Shown here one piece after another: positions 1 through 10,893 of a stretch of 64,000 nt of DNA. This DNA comes from Aquanectria penicillioides (Eukaryota > Ascomycota > Sordariomycetes > Hypocreales > Nectriaceae), in the NCBI GenBank assembly GCA_003415625.1, contig PYIU01000001.1:2728001-2792000 (forward strand). Direction: 5' to 3'. The number at the start of each line of letters is the position of its first letter. Within the stretch, counting starts at the first letter, position 1. The translations under genes and the position numbers were made by a program. The notes below the pieces were generated by a model. It had not been told where the DNA came from, did not search any database, and saw only the letters and a program-made list of their open reading frames with translations.

Positions 1-2840
1 AGTCGTCGTCGGCTGATAAAACGTAGGGGCCCCATAGAGGGTTGTGTGTGATTAGCAAGAAAGAGAAGCACCAAATACGGTTAATTTTATTCATCTGTCT
101 TGTGTGGGTCTTATATCATGACGCCTCACGACGCACGCATCTGGCGTTCCATTTGCCTTGCCTCGCATCTGCCAGATTCTGGATGATTGGGGTTGATTTG
201 TGCGACATGCCACTGCTTGGACTGTGAAACTCGGCCTTGTCGTCTGCAAACGTCAGCTTTTAGTGCATTTTGTGCGTCGCCCGGCGTTCCGGAGGTCAAT
301 GTCACCTGCTAGTTTCTAGGATGCGGAGTAGGGCGGAGAGAACGCCTCCTACAAGACCGTCGAAAACCAGTTATGAGTGCGTGTGCCCAGATGGCACCGT
401 TCCAATGTGTCTTGCCAGGTGCTTCTCGTGGCGAACCTGAATATACAAGGAGACAGACATTGCAACCGTAATCGATTCACTCACGCAAAGCATACTCAGT
501 ACAGCACCACAGGAAGCCAAGAGACTCAAGTAGAGAATCACTTTGGTCATCGCTTGGATACCTTTGAATAAGTTAACTAGCTCATGGCTACACGATCCGC
601 TATTATCTGATCTAATAAGAGGCGGCTGGACCAGCCTTGGCGCGATTGCCTTGACAAGCACACGCGAACGGTGAACCGGACGCCATTATTTTTGGCATCA
701 TCCAGTCACCGTCACGTCACGTAGACGAATTCCGGGAACTGGGCCCACAATGCCGTTGCGGCTGAGACAATCAATTTGAAGGTAAACGCGTTAGCGGCCG
801 CTACCACAAAAGCGCCCCTATCTCCATCCCCTCTCCACGATCTGCCTAAGCATTTTGGGACCGCCATGCAGTTTATGGCGTTCGTGGGAGGGAACCGTTG
901 CTGTGGTCGAGATCGAATGGAACCGACAAACAGAGCATCTTGCATTCATGGCTGCAAATTTTACACGTTTACCGCGCATAGACATGAGCGAAATTTATCT
1001 GGATACAATGAGAAGATTCCAACGTAGGCAGCTGCACGATTGATTGCTGGCTTGCAATCTGCCGTGGGATTTGCATCAGACAATCCTAATCATATGAACA
1101 AGAAGGACGTATCTATATCATCTCCTTCCATAATTCGAAAAATTTGCAATAAAGAAAAAACTATCAAAGACACGTGGTGGTTACCAGCTAGAGTCAAGGC
1201 TATATGGCCTGTCATGCGTACACGTATCTGCATCAGCAATTGCCGATTATCCGCCCAGAAGACGAGGGCACTGTTCCCACAGCTTGAAAATGGCTGACCC
1301 TAATGCCCCTGTATCCGGATCGAGTTGGCCAAGACTATTGCCAATAAAGCCCCTAAATTAAGCTGACGCCTTAGCAACCCGGTGGTTGGTTCAGAATTGC
1401 ACCAAATGCCGACCCCACAGTAATTTTGCTTTTCCTGGTCATGCCTGATGCGCCACAAGATGGTGGTGGTCTTTCTCATGTCGCTTTTTACGGTGCAGCA
1501 CATCGCCTCTTGAATTACATCACCTTTATGTGCTCGATTGACTGTGCTGTTGATGTTTTGTTTGTCTCTTCCAATACTAGTGTCGGACAATAACAAGGAT
1601 GCATTGTGATCCCTGCTTTCGAGCACGCCTTACTTCCCCTGTATCCTTTCGGCTTTTGCCCCGGACCATCGTATGTTTTGTCAAAGTCTCGCCACCACAT
1701 GATTGTTCGTCGGGACTTTCGTCTCGCGGCTTACGAAACTCGACTACCAGAATCTAGATCCCCTCATATCTCAGATCACAAGGTCAAGAAATCTCAGGAA
1801 CCCCAGCTCGAATTATGGCCAAATATTCCAAAGCTAATACTTCGCACTTGTATGCTATGAGGACATTTGATGAATTTCTCAGTCAATAGTAAAAGGTCAC
1901 ACCCGCCCCCGTGTTAAGAGCCAATATCTAGTTTTTTGCCTCTAAGTTTTCTACAACCAAACAAACCTCACCGACAGGTTTCTTTCTCAGATAAAATACT
2001 TGATTTAATACATCATTCATTTGAAGAGTGAGCCTTAAACCATGTCGTATTCTCAAGACACAACGTGGTTACCAGGCAGTGTATATAGTTCGGATCCTCT
2101 CCCAGCATCAGGGAGCTCGATTTCACATCTCCGACGTTAGAATGGCGAAGCCGTATTTAGAGTAGACTTTCAGGATACAAGGTCAGCGTGGAATATCACC
2201 AGTCACTTCAGTCGCAACTCAAACACGGCAAAGTGGTCATCAGAGATCGCTTCCTCTCTCGAAATACATCTCCAAGGGACCAAGATAAAGTTGGTAAGCA
2301 AGGGTTGAGAGATGGCCAGGCAGGCATTCAGCATGATCCATGTTATCAATATGCTATTGAGTGACATAATACCTACGCACTTGGGCTCTTGGTGTAGCAA
2401 AAATTATCAGCTAAGCGCACTGCCTAAACGTGAATTTCCAAACAGCGCAAAAATACTTGAGGGTAGTTGTGAGATGGTGGGCATTTCACTATACGAGTAT
2501 TGGAAATCTTAACCAAACGCAACAAGATCTCATGAGGCAAGGGAGACTATGGGTCTTGAATATTCTTACTACTGATCCCGACACATCTATTACACATAAT
2601 ATCAGTCCAGCGGTAGCAAGACGCGCCCTTCTCAGTATCCAATCCTCGATTTGAGAATAGGCCATTGGCAGAGTGCGCTAGCTGGAATTCAACACTGCTA
2701 TCGCCCAAAGAAATTTTACCAATCTCCAAGTCGACCATTGCATGTTAAGGTTTGGAGCTGTTCTTTGTAAGCATCGTAGTGACTGATAGCCTAGTTGAGC
2801 TGAGGAGACGAACGTATGTTCTCATGGGAGCAAAAAGAAA
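1..2840. other. Gene-poor stretch
   Basis: No reading frame here shows a recognisable domain, plausible exon chain or signal peptide on either strand. The open frames are short, overlap each other on opposite strands and have no splice signals linking them. I see no rRNA or clear transposon. It is best treated as intergenic DNA upstream of the tRNA-Gln gene. Confidence 0.6.
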
Positions 2841-2911
2841 GGTCTCAGAGGGAGTCGAACCCTCGCTGGCGGAATCAGAATCCGCAGTCATAACCGTTAG
2901 ACCATGAAACC
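2841..2911 (-). tRNA. tRNA-Gln (CTG)
   Basis: Read on the minus strand, a 71-nt cloverleaf forms. The acceptor arm GGTTTCA pairs with TGAGACC, with one G-T wobble. The D arm contains GGTCTAACGGTTA, and the T arm has the GGTTCGACTCC core. The anticodon stem GCGGA/TCCGC encloses loop TTCTGAT, so the anticodon is CTG (complement at 2876-2878), which reads CAG. No intron is present and CCA is not encoded, as expected for a nuclear eukaryotic tRNA. Internal A and B boxes are intact. Confidence 0.93.
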
Positions 2912-3579
2912 GACTAACTTATGTCGGCAAGATGCAAAAGCCATTTATAAAGTATGGGCCGGATAGTTTCTTCTTCCACGCGGTGAAAAAAATTTTCGAA
3001 GACCCACTGAGCAAACCCTCTACCCTACACTAATTAGTCAGGCAGCTCATGTGGCAGATATATCAGGATTAAACATCCGAAAATCGGGTGTAGGTGACTT
3101 TTTACTGTTTCTCATAAATCACGCTTCATATAAGATCCAGCATGCCTGTGTTGGAACCTGAAATATGGTTGCTTTTCAGTCGTGGTAAAATGGTGGTGAT
3201 TCAAGTCGTCAAGACTAGCCAAGCTATCAATGCGTTCTGTCTCAACAGATTGGAAATCCCATGTCTACTATTCAAATACCCGAAATCATAGCCAAAATTT
3301 CATTGCATCCTCACATAATATAGTCCAAGTGTTCTAGGATTAGTATAGAAAACAATAGTTGAAAACTTTGACACCAAAACATCATTCCAAGACGATATGA
3401 AACAGCCGCAAGACGCAAATTCAAAAAGGCCAACAAGCTCCACCAACCGAGCAAGGACAAAACATGGCCAATGAAATTCGGAATAGGCCAGTGGCCACTT
3501 TGTCTTTCAAATCAAGTAGCTCTATCGGCCGATCCATTTCTGATGTCAACTATGGATGGACTTGAAGTACGTTGAAATG

Positions 3580-3612
3580 CCCCCCCCCCCCCCCCAAAAA
3601 AAAGAAAAAAAA
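3580..3612. repeat. C16 / A-rich homopolymer tract
   Basis: A run of 16 C (3580-3595) is followed directly by A8-G-A8. On the minus strand the A runs become T runs a little beyond the 3' end of the tRNA-Asn gene. A nearer T6 run (about 3622-3628) is the likelier RNA polymerase III terminator and this longer tract a back-up. Homopolymers of this kind are also prone to length errors in assembly. Confidence 0.8.
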
Positions 3613-3638
3613 GATGACAACGAAAAAATAGCCATTGC

Positions 3639-3721
3639 TCCCCTGGGAAGGCTCGAACTTCCGATCTCCCGATTGTCTGAGAATAACAGTCGGACGCTTT
3701 AGCCAACTAAGCCACAAGGGA
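3639..3721 (-). tRNA. tRNA-Asn (GTT) with a ~10-nt intron
   Basis: On the minus strand the acceptor TCCCTTG pairs with CAGGGGA, and the T arm GGAAG-TTCGAGC-CTTCC is perfect. The anticodon arm closes only if about 10 nt (TTCTCAGACA) is removed one base 3' of the anticodon: stem TCCGA pairs with TCGGG around loop CTGTTA-A, giving anticodon GTT. The canonical 37/38 position fits a nuclear tRNA intron, and the CGACTGTTA context is typical of tRNA-Asn. Without the intron the mature tRNA is about 73 nt. The exact intron ends are inferred from pairing. Confidence 0.8.
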
Positions 3722-4262
3722 TGTAATTGGATGATCATCGGGCTTGCAATTGGAGGTTTCATGATGCGAGAACTCCGACATTGCTGTTGCATGCTCCTCA
3801 TACGCGATCACTCTGGGTATAACCTGGCGCTGTCAATCGGGCTTCCTGTTCTGTTTTCATCGTTCTAGATTGTATCCTCTCCATCAATCATGCCATGGTG
3901 CCCTTGACTCTCCCTTCCTGCGTTAAGATGCAAATACGTGTGATTTTATGCATCCTCTGCCTCAATGGGGATTCCAGGGCTTACCCTAATGAAGTCCATT
4001 ACCTGGTACGCTTCCTCAGGAGTCTAGACGCATACAAGGGACATAGACAAAGCACAAAACTATAAACGCACTGACTGTAGATATTCGTTGACGTATTGGA
4101 CTTGACGCGTGGGGATAAGGACCACACTTGAACCAGTGTTGTCGGATTTCATATTAGGTCGTAGAAATATACTACGAAACAAGATATATACAATAAAACG
4201 AACCCAATGGCCTTCCACATTTCACGTGGATATAACTAAGTGATTACATTCTTTTCACTATT

Positions 4263-6047
4263 TTACCTCTCGATAACAGGACCATTATACTCCTTTTTGG
4301 CCCACACCAAATAGTAGATGACGCTGAAGAGAAAGACAAATCCAGTGACCAGAACGCCATAGTTCATCAAGTCGGGCGTGGGGTTCAGCATTGGAGGCCA
4401 GAAACTGAAGAAACCAACAACAACCAGGTAGCAAATTGTCAAGACATTGTTGGCAATACCAAAAGCGCCAGGAAGATGGAATGGTCCCCAGATGAGTTCG
4501 GCACCGGCGGTGTTGGCGAGGGCTGGCAGATCTGATGTATCAGGGAGAGTGAAGCCCTTGGTTGTTCGGCGATACAGTAGCAGGACTGCAGCGATGAGGT
4601 ATGAGGCGTAGAGACAAGAAATGGAGAGGGAGGTAACGTTTTGGAAGGCGACAGAAGAACCAATGTTGATGAGGGACAGGAGAACCGCGATGCCGGAGGT
4701 GACAACCACGGCCCAGACGGGAACCGTTGTGCGCTCGTCGACCTTTGACAGGGTCCCCCAGAATGGCAGACCACGGTCACGGGCAAAGGACCAGAAAACT
4801 CGAGAGGTAGAGGCCAGCATACCAACCGTCGCGCAAGCGCCGAGAATCATGATGATGGCAGACATGACGGTAGCACCACCGCTCGAGTTGGTTGCCTGCT
4901 GGAATATGTACATGTGAGGAAATCCTAGCAGGCCGGGGCCCGAGGCGGCCGCTTCGTCAAAGTTGCCCATGCAAAATACCATGGCGATGACCATGGCGAA
5001 ACCACAGCATCCGTTGATGATGAGGCTCAGAAGAATGGACTGGGGAACCACAACGCTGGGGTTGACGGTCTCCTCAGACATCTACAGCTTGGTGTAAGCG
5101 CAAAGGAGAATAATAAGGAAATTTGATTAACGAGGAAAAGCTTACGTGAAAGGCTGCATCGGTACCGACGAAGGCAAACGCGTTGCCCATCATGCCCACC
5201 ATGAAGGATATTCCCTGAGTTTGCCACCCGCCATTGTTAACCCAACCATTGAAGATTTCCGATGCATCTCCGTGGGGTCCGAGAGTAACGAGAGGGATAA
5301 GAATGGCGAAGAAGCCGAGAATATGCAAAATTAGGATGAGTCCTTCGAACTTGGGTAGTGCAGAGCTGATAAGGGTGTTGATAAAGATGGCAAAGAGCAG
5401 AATAACCCAAAATAGAAGAGTACCCTGCCATAGCTTCGGCTCAAAGGTGACATTGTTCAACGAAGCCATACCAAGAATCATGTTGCCAGTGAGCAGGGCG
5501 CTGGAGGATACGGAGCCTTGCCAACCACCGACGGTAAGCCATCCCGTAACGTAACTGAGAAACTTGGCGCAAGATCGCGGTGCCAACATTGCAACCCAAT
5601 GGTATTGACCACCTGAGGTAGGGGCCATGGAGACCAGCTCGCTCATTGTGGTGAAGACGCTTAAGTTGCCTAGCCAGACTAGAATGAAGCTGTAGATAAC
5701 ACCGGCGGTGCCACCGTTGTTGAGACCCTGGGCGAAAAGCACCGTGACAGCTTCCCAAGTGATGAGGATAGTGCAGCTAAAACCGAGGATCGACATGAAA
5801 CCAAAGTTGCGCTGAGAGACTTTCCGTTAGCAAAAGAGAAGGGAACCGATGTTGAATGGAGACGAGTGTGACGCCGTACCCTGAGCACCTGCTTCTTTCC
5901 TAGCCGTGCCAATTGATCATTGTCCATGTAGTCGCCCTTGGAGCCAGACTCAGAGTTCGGCTCAGCCTCGACAAACACGTGGGCGTCGTTGGCCTTGACG
6001 CCGGGTATTGCGCCCATCTCATGGCTGCTGGTATCGCTACCCATCAT
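4263..6047 (-). CDS. GABA/choline-type amino acid permease (APC superfamily)
   Basis: Three exons, 6047-5880, 5811-5146 and 5081-4263, encode 550 aa. The introns are 68 and 64 bp with GTACGG..CAG and GTAAGC..TAG ends. Visible family marks are RNFGFMSILGFS before the first membrane helix, SGGQYHWVA in the second helix region, and GTDAAFH joined across intron 2 to MSEETVNPS. About twelve hydrophobic segments follow a hydrophilic N-terminus of roughly 55 residues. Fungal homologues (Uga4/choline-permease-like) import GABA, polyamines or choline at the plasma membrane or vacuole; the substrate cannot be read here. The first ATG of a Met-Met pair at 6047 was chosen, although an in-frame ATG at 6167 would add 40 residues. 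The gene looks intact and stands alone. Confidence 0.9.
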
Positions 6048-6848
6048 TCGAGCGTGGATAAGTTGAGTTGGAACACAGGTTGTCAATGTCTGAAGAGAAG
6101 AGGAAATGGAACTAGAAAAGAAAGGGAGATTATGCGTGTCCGGCTGAAAACGGCTCAACGTGCTCAAGGAGGGTTATTTTACGATGGAGAAGGGAAGGAG
6201 GAAAACCAAAGGATTCGCGGAGATGCATGAGCGGATTTGGCCACAATGATGAAAGGGGACAACGGTTTACAGCGGTTCTGTTTAAGACGAATAACAGCCA
6301 AAGGAGTCGCCCGTGTCGAGCGTCGAACTACATCGGACCTGGGAGCGTGGTGACTGTGACGGTGCGCGGTTCTGTTCCGTTGGCCGTTGGGTGGCTGCTA
6401 ACCGGCCCACCCCCGTCTGCATCCCCTGTACGCACAGAGCAAAGAGCATGGGTGAGGGAGAGAAAAGAAGTACGTATGGACGGGGATTGATGAGATAAGT
6501 GAAAAGCTGCATTGCCGGGTTCTGTTATTCCTTGGCTTGGCCGTTGAAGCTGTTCCCGAACGGGAGCTGCCGGCCGCAAGCCACATCGTCGTCAACTGTA
6601 AGGTGGTGGTCTGATGCTGGCTGGTTCAACACCACGGAGGAAAAAAGAAGAAAAGAAAAATAAGTCGAGTAGCCAAAGGGGAATAGGGCATTGGGTGGAA
6701 TCAACGTGGCTTGCCCAGCTGTCTGCATCAGTGTCCGTCTTAAGACTGTGCTGTGCCGGGGTTGTGCAGCATCCCGGATGAACTGCAGACTACGACTGGG
6801 GCCAAAGTGTCATCGAGTCGGTTTGCAGGAAAGATTTTAATGAAAAAA

Positions 6849-6879
<31 letters not shown>

Positions 6880-7716
6880 ACAAATAAACGAATTCAGACC
6901 GAAACAAAGCACGCCGAGATGCCAAAAATGTGTGAGAGACAGACGACCTGTCGGTAATTCGAGCCGGGGCATCGGAGGATTCGCAACACACACTCGCCGT
7001 TACAGAAGGAGATTTAGGTGTGGCCCCTGCGTCTCTGTTTGTGCCAGGTTTGCCTCGGACCAGGATCAGCATCAAAAACGGGGAGCTGATTGTGCCTATA
7101 CGCGGCTGCATCAATCGGATCAGCCCTGCTTTATGCTGCCTCATTTCATCGCCTCTTCATTGGCTGCTCGCTTTTGCGCCTGTTGGTTGAGCTGCTACCG
7201 GAACCGACAAAGAATCCCTGCGCCTGTCCATCGCGCCCTTTTTGGACTGGTCTTGTCACGGCTCAACCTCGCCGAGGACGAGGGTTGGTCCGGTGGCAGC
7301 CGATAAAATCTTGGCTCCCTGTGCCATTTCCTTTTCTTTCTTTTCTTTTCTTTTTCTTTTTGCCTTTCTTTCTCTTCCTTTCGCGAAGAGCTTGCTGTTT
7401 TCGTATCCTGGCAGGTATCAACGGGAATGGCATTGATGCGGGGAGACGGGGTTGGACAGTGTGTACGGACTAAGGCACTCACTCTAGGATGACACCGTTT
7501 CTTCGCTAACTTTCCTTTTTTTGCTTTCTTTTTTTGTATTTCTACTTCCTGTCTAGACTGATGCAGTAACCTCGCAACGGTCCCGCAATCCCGAAATCAT
7601 CTATCATAAAAATGAGACAGAGAATGCAAGCAAGGTTTACAGATAGCAGGGAAGGATTTATTGAGCAGGGGCTTTGCCATGCAAGCTCTGTACGTCAACC
7701 TGCCAGGTCTGGTGGA
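6048..7716. other. Long intergenic region between permease and receptor genes
   Basis: About 1.7 kb upstream of the permease and downstream of the Pth11-like gene. It holds a tetranucleotide microsatellite (6846-6889) and a pyrimidine-rich TTTCTTTTC tract (about 7327-7385), both typical of fungal promoters or leaders. No reading frame here looks real. Confidence 0.6.
6846..6889. repeat. (AAAT)n microsatellite
   Basis: About eleven tandem AAAT units with one AAAC interruption near the right end. It lies in noncoding DNA upstream of the permease and is likely length-polymorphic. Confidence 0.9.
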
Positions 7717-9071
7717 TCAGGATTGTTTGACTCGTATGACTGATGTGACTTTGCCCATCCCAGGACTCCTTTTGCTCGTCAGTAGTCGCGGCAACCCCCG
7801 TGCCTTGTGTCTGGAGAGATCAACTAACTCGTGCACATGGCTGTGTTGCGAGGTTGTCGTCCCTATGATGTCGATAGCGTCACGCTGCCGTGAGTTTGAT
7901 GCGAGAGCGCTATTTTGTCCAGACTTGTACCCAGAGTGGCCTGGTTTGTAGGTTGGGTAGCCGTTGCTACTTGATTTGCCCTGTCGGCGCAAGTCATCGA
8001 TGCGGTTTTGACCCGACTCCAGGCTGTCGAGGAACGGCTTGAGGTTGGGGACGCAAACGGTAAAGATGGCCAGGCACTGTACCAACTGTATCGTAATAGC
8101 AGCTTCCCAAATGGTGAAGGACGGGTCGTTGGAAGAAAATGCTTTTTTCGTGTATATGATCTGACCAACAACGGCTGGGGTAACACTGTTTGTGTTTATC
8201 GGATTAGTATTCTCGAGGCTGCTGGTGCCCAAGACTTTCTGGGCTATGATGCAAAGACGATTACGTACAATATGCGACTTCCAAAGACGCCAATGACCAG
8301 CATCTTCTTCGACCATGAGGTTTGGATTCTTCGAGCATTGTCAGTCATGATTGCGACAATTGCAATGTCTGTGACGATGTTTGCAACGGAATAGTAGGTC
8401 CAAAAAGCGCCAAGGTTGATGCACTTCTTCTTGTCGGAATAGTTCCAAGGCTCCGGCAGCTGGCACTGGAAAAAGTTGACAACGAGAGCCGTGAGCCCCC
8501 AAAGACCAACGACGATCTCGCAACCCAGGATGACCCATCTCTGATCGCGTTGACTCATCATTCGAAGGCCGATGGTTCCAGATAGTTTCGAGCAGAGTAA
8601 GGAGGCGATGAACATGGCATTGGCCGCATATTGACTCTACAATAGGACCATGTCCTCGTTAGGTTGTTCCATCTGATCGGGTTCGTAGCTTGCTGCCAAC
8701 ATACCTTGAAGAAAGCATCCGTTTCGTTCGTGGTTAATGTCTTGAAAGGTTTCCCTAATCCGCTTTCACAGCTTTGGAAAATGGTAATCGACTGGCCGAC
8801 TGCGAAAGCCTGTACCCCACGTGTGAGTGACAAGTAATTGCGAAACCTTACAGAGCTACGTGCGGAGGAACTCCCGCATGCATCATTTTCGTCTGCTTAC
8901 CGTCGAAAGAACCGCAAGGATATCGTCGAATCTGAGAGTTTTGATCATATGGATTTTCGTCCCAGTACGCACAAAACACGCAAGGACAGCAATGACGAGG
9001 AACATTAGTGCCAATACCTGGACTAGTGGAGCCTTGTTGGTGTCCGTAATGATCCTCTGCGTGGAACTCAT
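7717..9071 (-). CDS. Pth11-like / fungal rhodopsin-domain membrane receptor
   Basis: Four exons, 9071-8901, 8809-8705, 8636-8269 and 8185-7717, sum to 1113 nt (370 aa). The introns are 91, 68 and 83 bp with GTAAGC, GTATGT and GTACGT donors. The protein has a short outer N-terminus, a first helix ending before RFDDILAVLST, a CQLP loop before the WDY-like segment, and further helices including IVTDIAIVAI and SRI-FVTPAVVGQIIY. The helix containing IWEAAITIQLVQCLAIFTVCVPNLKPFL is followed by a cytoplasmic tail of about 100 residues. This is the pattern of the Pth11-like GPCR family, whose founder senses surfaces in Magnaporthe. No CFEM domain precedes it. The start at 9071 is preferred to an in-frame ATG at 9119 because the leader would otherwise be unusually long. 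The ligand is unknown. Confidence 0.85.
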
Positions 9072-10102
9072 GATGGACAAAGTGGCGCTCTGCACTATGA
9101 CATTGACATGATGCGGCAACGGCCAAATGGATCGAAACTAGGGAAATATGATCAAACAAACGTTGAAAGAAAAGAAATCGTCCAAGAACGGTCAACTTGA
9201 ACCCGACTGTGCGGCCAAGCCGATGACTAGGTCAAGAGATTCTCGCCTCCATCTCACGAGTCGCCGAGAGAAAATTACCCTGGCCGTGTTATCATCTGTC
9301 TCTGCATATCAAACTGGAATTGCTTTGGCCGAGACAACGGTTTGCGCCATTACGGCCCGTCTCGGAGTGCAGAGCATAATTCCACGCCGTTTGCCCTTGT
9401 CAAGCAACACGCACGCTGCTTCGGCTCCTGGGCCCTTTGGCCAACGGAAGATCTTCTTCTAATCTGTCTGCAATGTGCAGTTAAGAATGACCCCGGCATT
9501 GCTCTAACCCCATACGATCGACGGGAGCTCCTCCGTAGCCAATAAAGGCGAAGCGAGAAGAGGCTGGTACCGGCTTCCGGATCCAATCGGCCCACCTGAC
9601 GAGATATCCTTGTAGGATTGAGGGGTAAGTTTTTGGTCTGTTGGTTGGTGAAGAATATGAATGTGATATGTAACTGTGCGTGTAAAAATTTTCTACACTG
9701 AACGACGCGACTGTGCTTACTCCAAGAGCCTTGATACAGACCTGAAGCCAGCTAATATTCCTGCGGCGCAGCATCCTTGCCATCACCTCGTGCCTTGCAG
9801 ACGCCACGCCTGCGAGAAGACAGCCATGGAAGGATTGAATGAAACGGGATTCCGACTCATCCGTGATGGCATTCTCCGTGCCAAGGGTGACTGGAAAGCC
9901 GAGAATTTCCGCGCACGAAGCTGTTCACGCACCCTAGTGTACTAGCCCATGCCGCCTGGATAGAGTTTTTTCTGTAATGAGCGTCGTAATCACACATGAA
10001 GCAATCGAAGGAATCTTGCCAAGCAATATGTACACATACAGAGATACATAATGTGAATTATAACGTGTAAACAGATCCCAGAAACACACCGCGACACAGT
10101 GT
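9072..10102. other. Intergenic, no gene seen
   Basis: About 1 kb between the start of the receptor gene and the stop of the acetyltransferase gene. Only short, domain-free overlapping frames are present. It probably carries the receptor promoter and the acetyltransferase 3' region. Confidence 0.55.
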
Positions 10103-10893
10103 TCACTCCCAGGGTTTGGCAGTTTTTCCCTCCTCGTAATTTCCACCTGCAGGCCTCCACATCTGCCAAAAGACCATAGGCTGCAGCTCCTGTTCAACGG
10201 TTTTCCAAGATTCGCCTGGGTCCTCCTTTGTAGGTTGCAATCGATTCTCGTTGACGACGATGAATCCGTGCTTCTTGTACACAGGGACGCCGTATTGGGT
10301 GGCGTCTAGCCACATTTCGACCCCCATCTCATCAGCCTTTTGTGTGCCCCATGCAAGCATCAAATCGGCCACTCCACGGCGCCGGTGGTCTGGGTGTGTG
10401 AATAAAATGTTTAGGTCTTTCCAAATTAGCAAACATCGATAAAAAAGCAAGGCTCTGGTAATAATGCATCTCTAGTAATCAACTTACAAACTTGGGGTCT
10501 GGCTCCCATCTTTCGTCTTGGTTCGTCGAATAGTTGGAGACATTTGCTGACATATTCTCGTGCCTCTCCTTCCGGATACCAATCGGCATCAGAATGATCA
10601 TCAGGCTTCTCGAATGGGTTTGTCGAGTAAATCTTCCACAAACAGGCGCCAACAATCTTGCCGTCGTTATCAACCACCTTGCGCCAATAGCTTGTCGGAT
10701 CAGAATTGTGCCAGTCCAACTGGCGACTAGCAGATTCCTTGAGAGAATCAACACGAGCTGAAGGTCCCGTGCCTCGAATGGGGCAAAACATGCGGAAGAA
10801 GTTTTGGAGAGGGTTCTCGTAGGAGACCCATTGACATTCAATGATGTCGACAAAGTCGGTGGCAAAGTCCACCTCGAGCAACCTTAACGGCAT
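10103..10893 (-). CDS. GNAT-family N-acetyltransferase
   Basis: Two exons, 10893-10488 and 10416-10103, separated by a 71-bp intron (GTAAGT..AAG), encode 239 aa. The join gives VYLNILFTHPDHRRRGVADLML. This is beta4 followed by the R-x-x-G-V/A acetyl-CoA-binding motif A of the GNAT fold, and the downstream YKKHGF segment is the usual GNAT beta5/alpha4 region. The N-terminal half, which starts MPLRLLEVDFATDF, is the acceptor-binding part seen in fungal cytosolic GNATs that act on small molecules or resemble puromycin acetyltransferase. The true acceptor cannot be told from sequence. It stands alone and has no visible partner gene. Confidence 0.88.
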
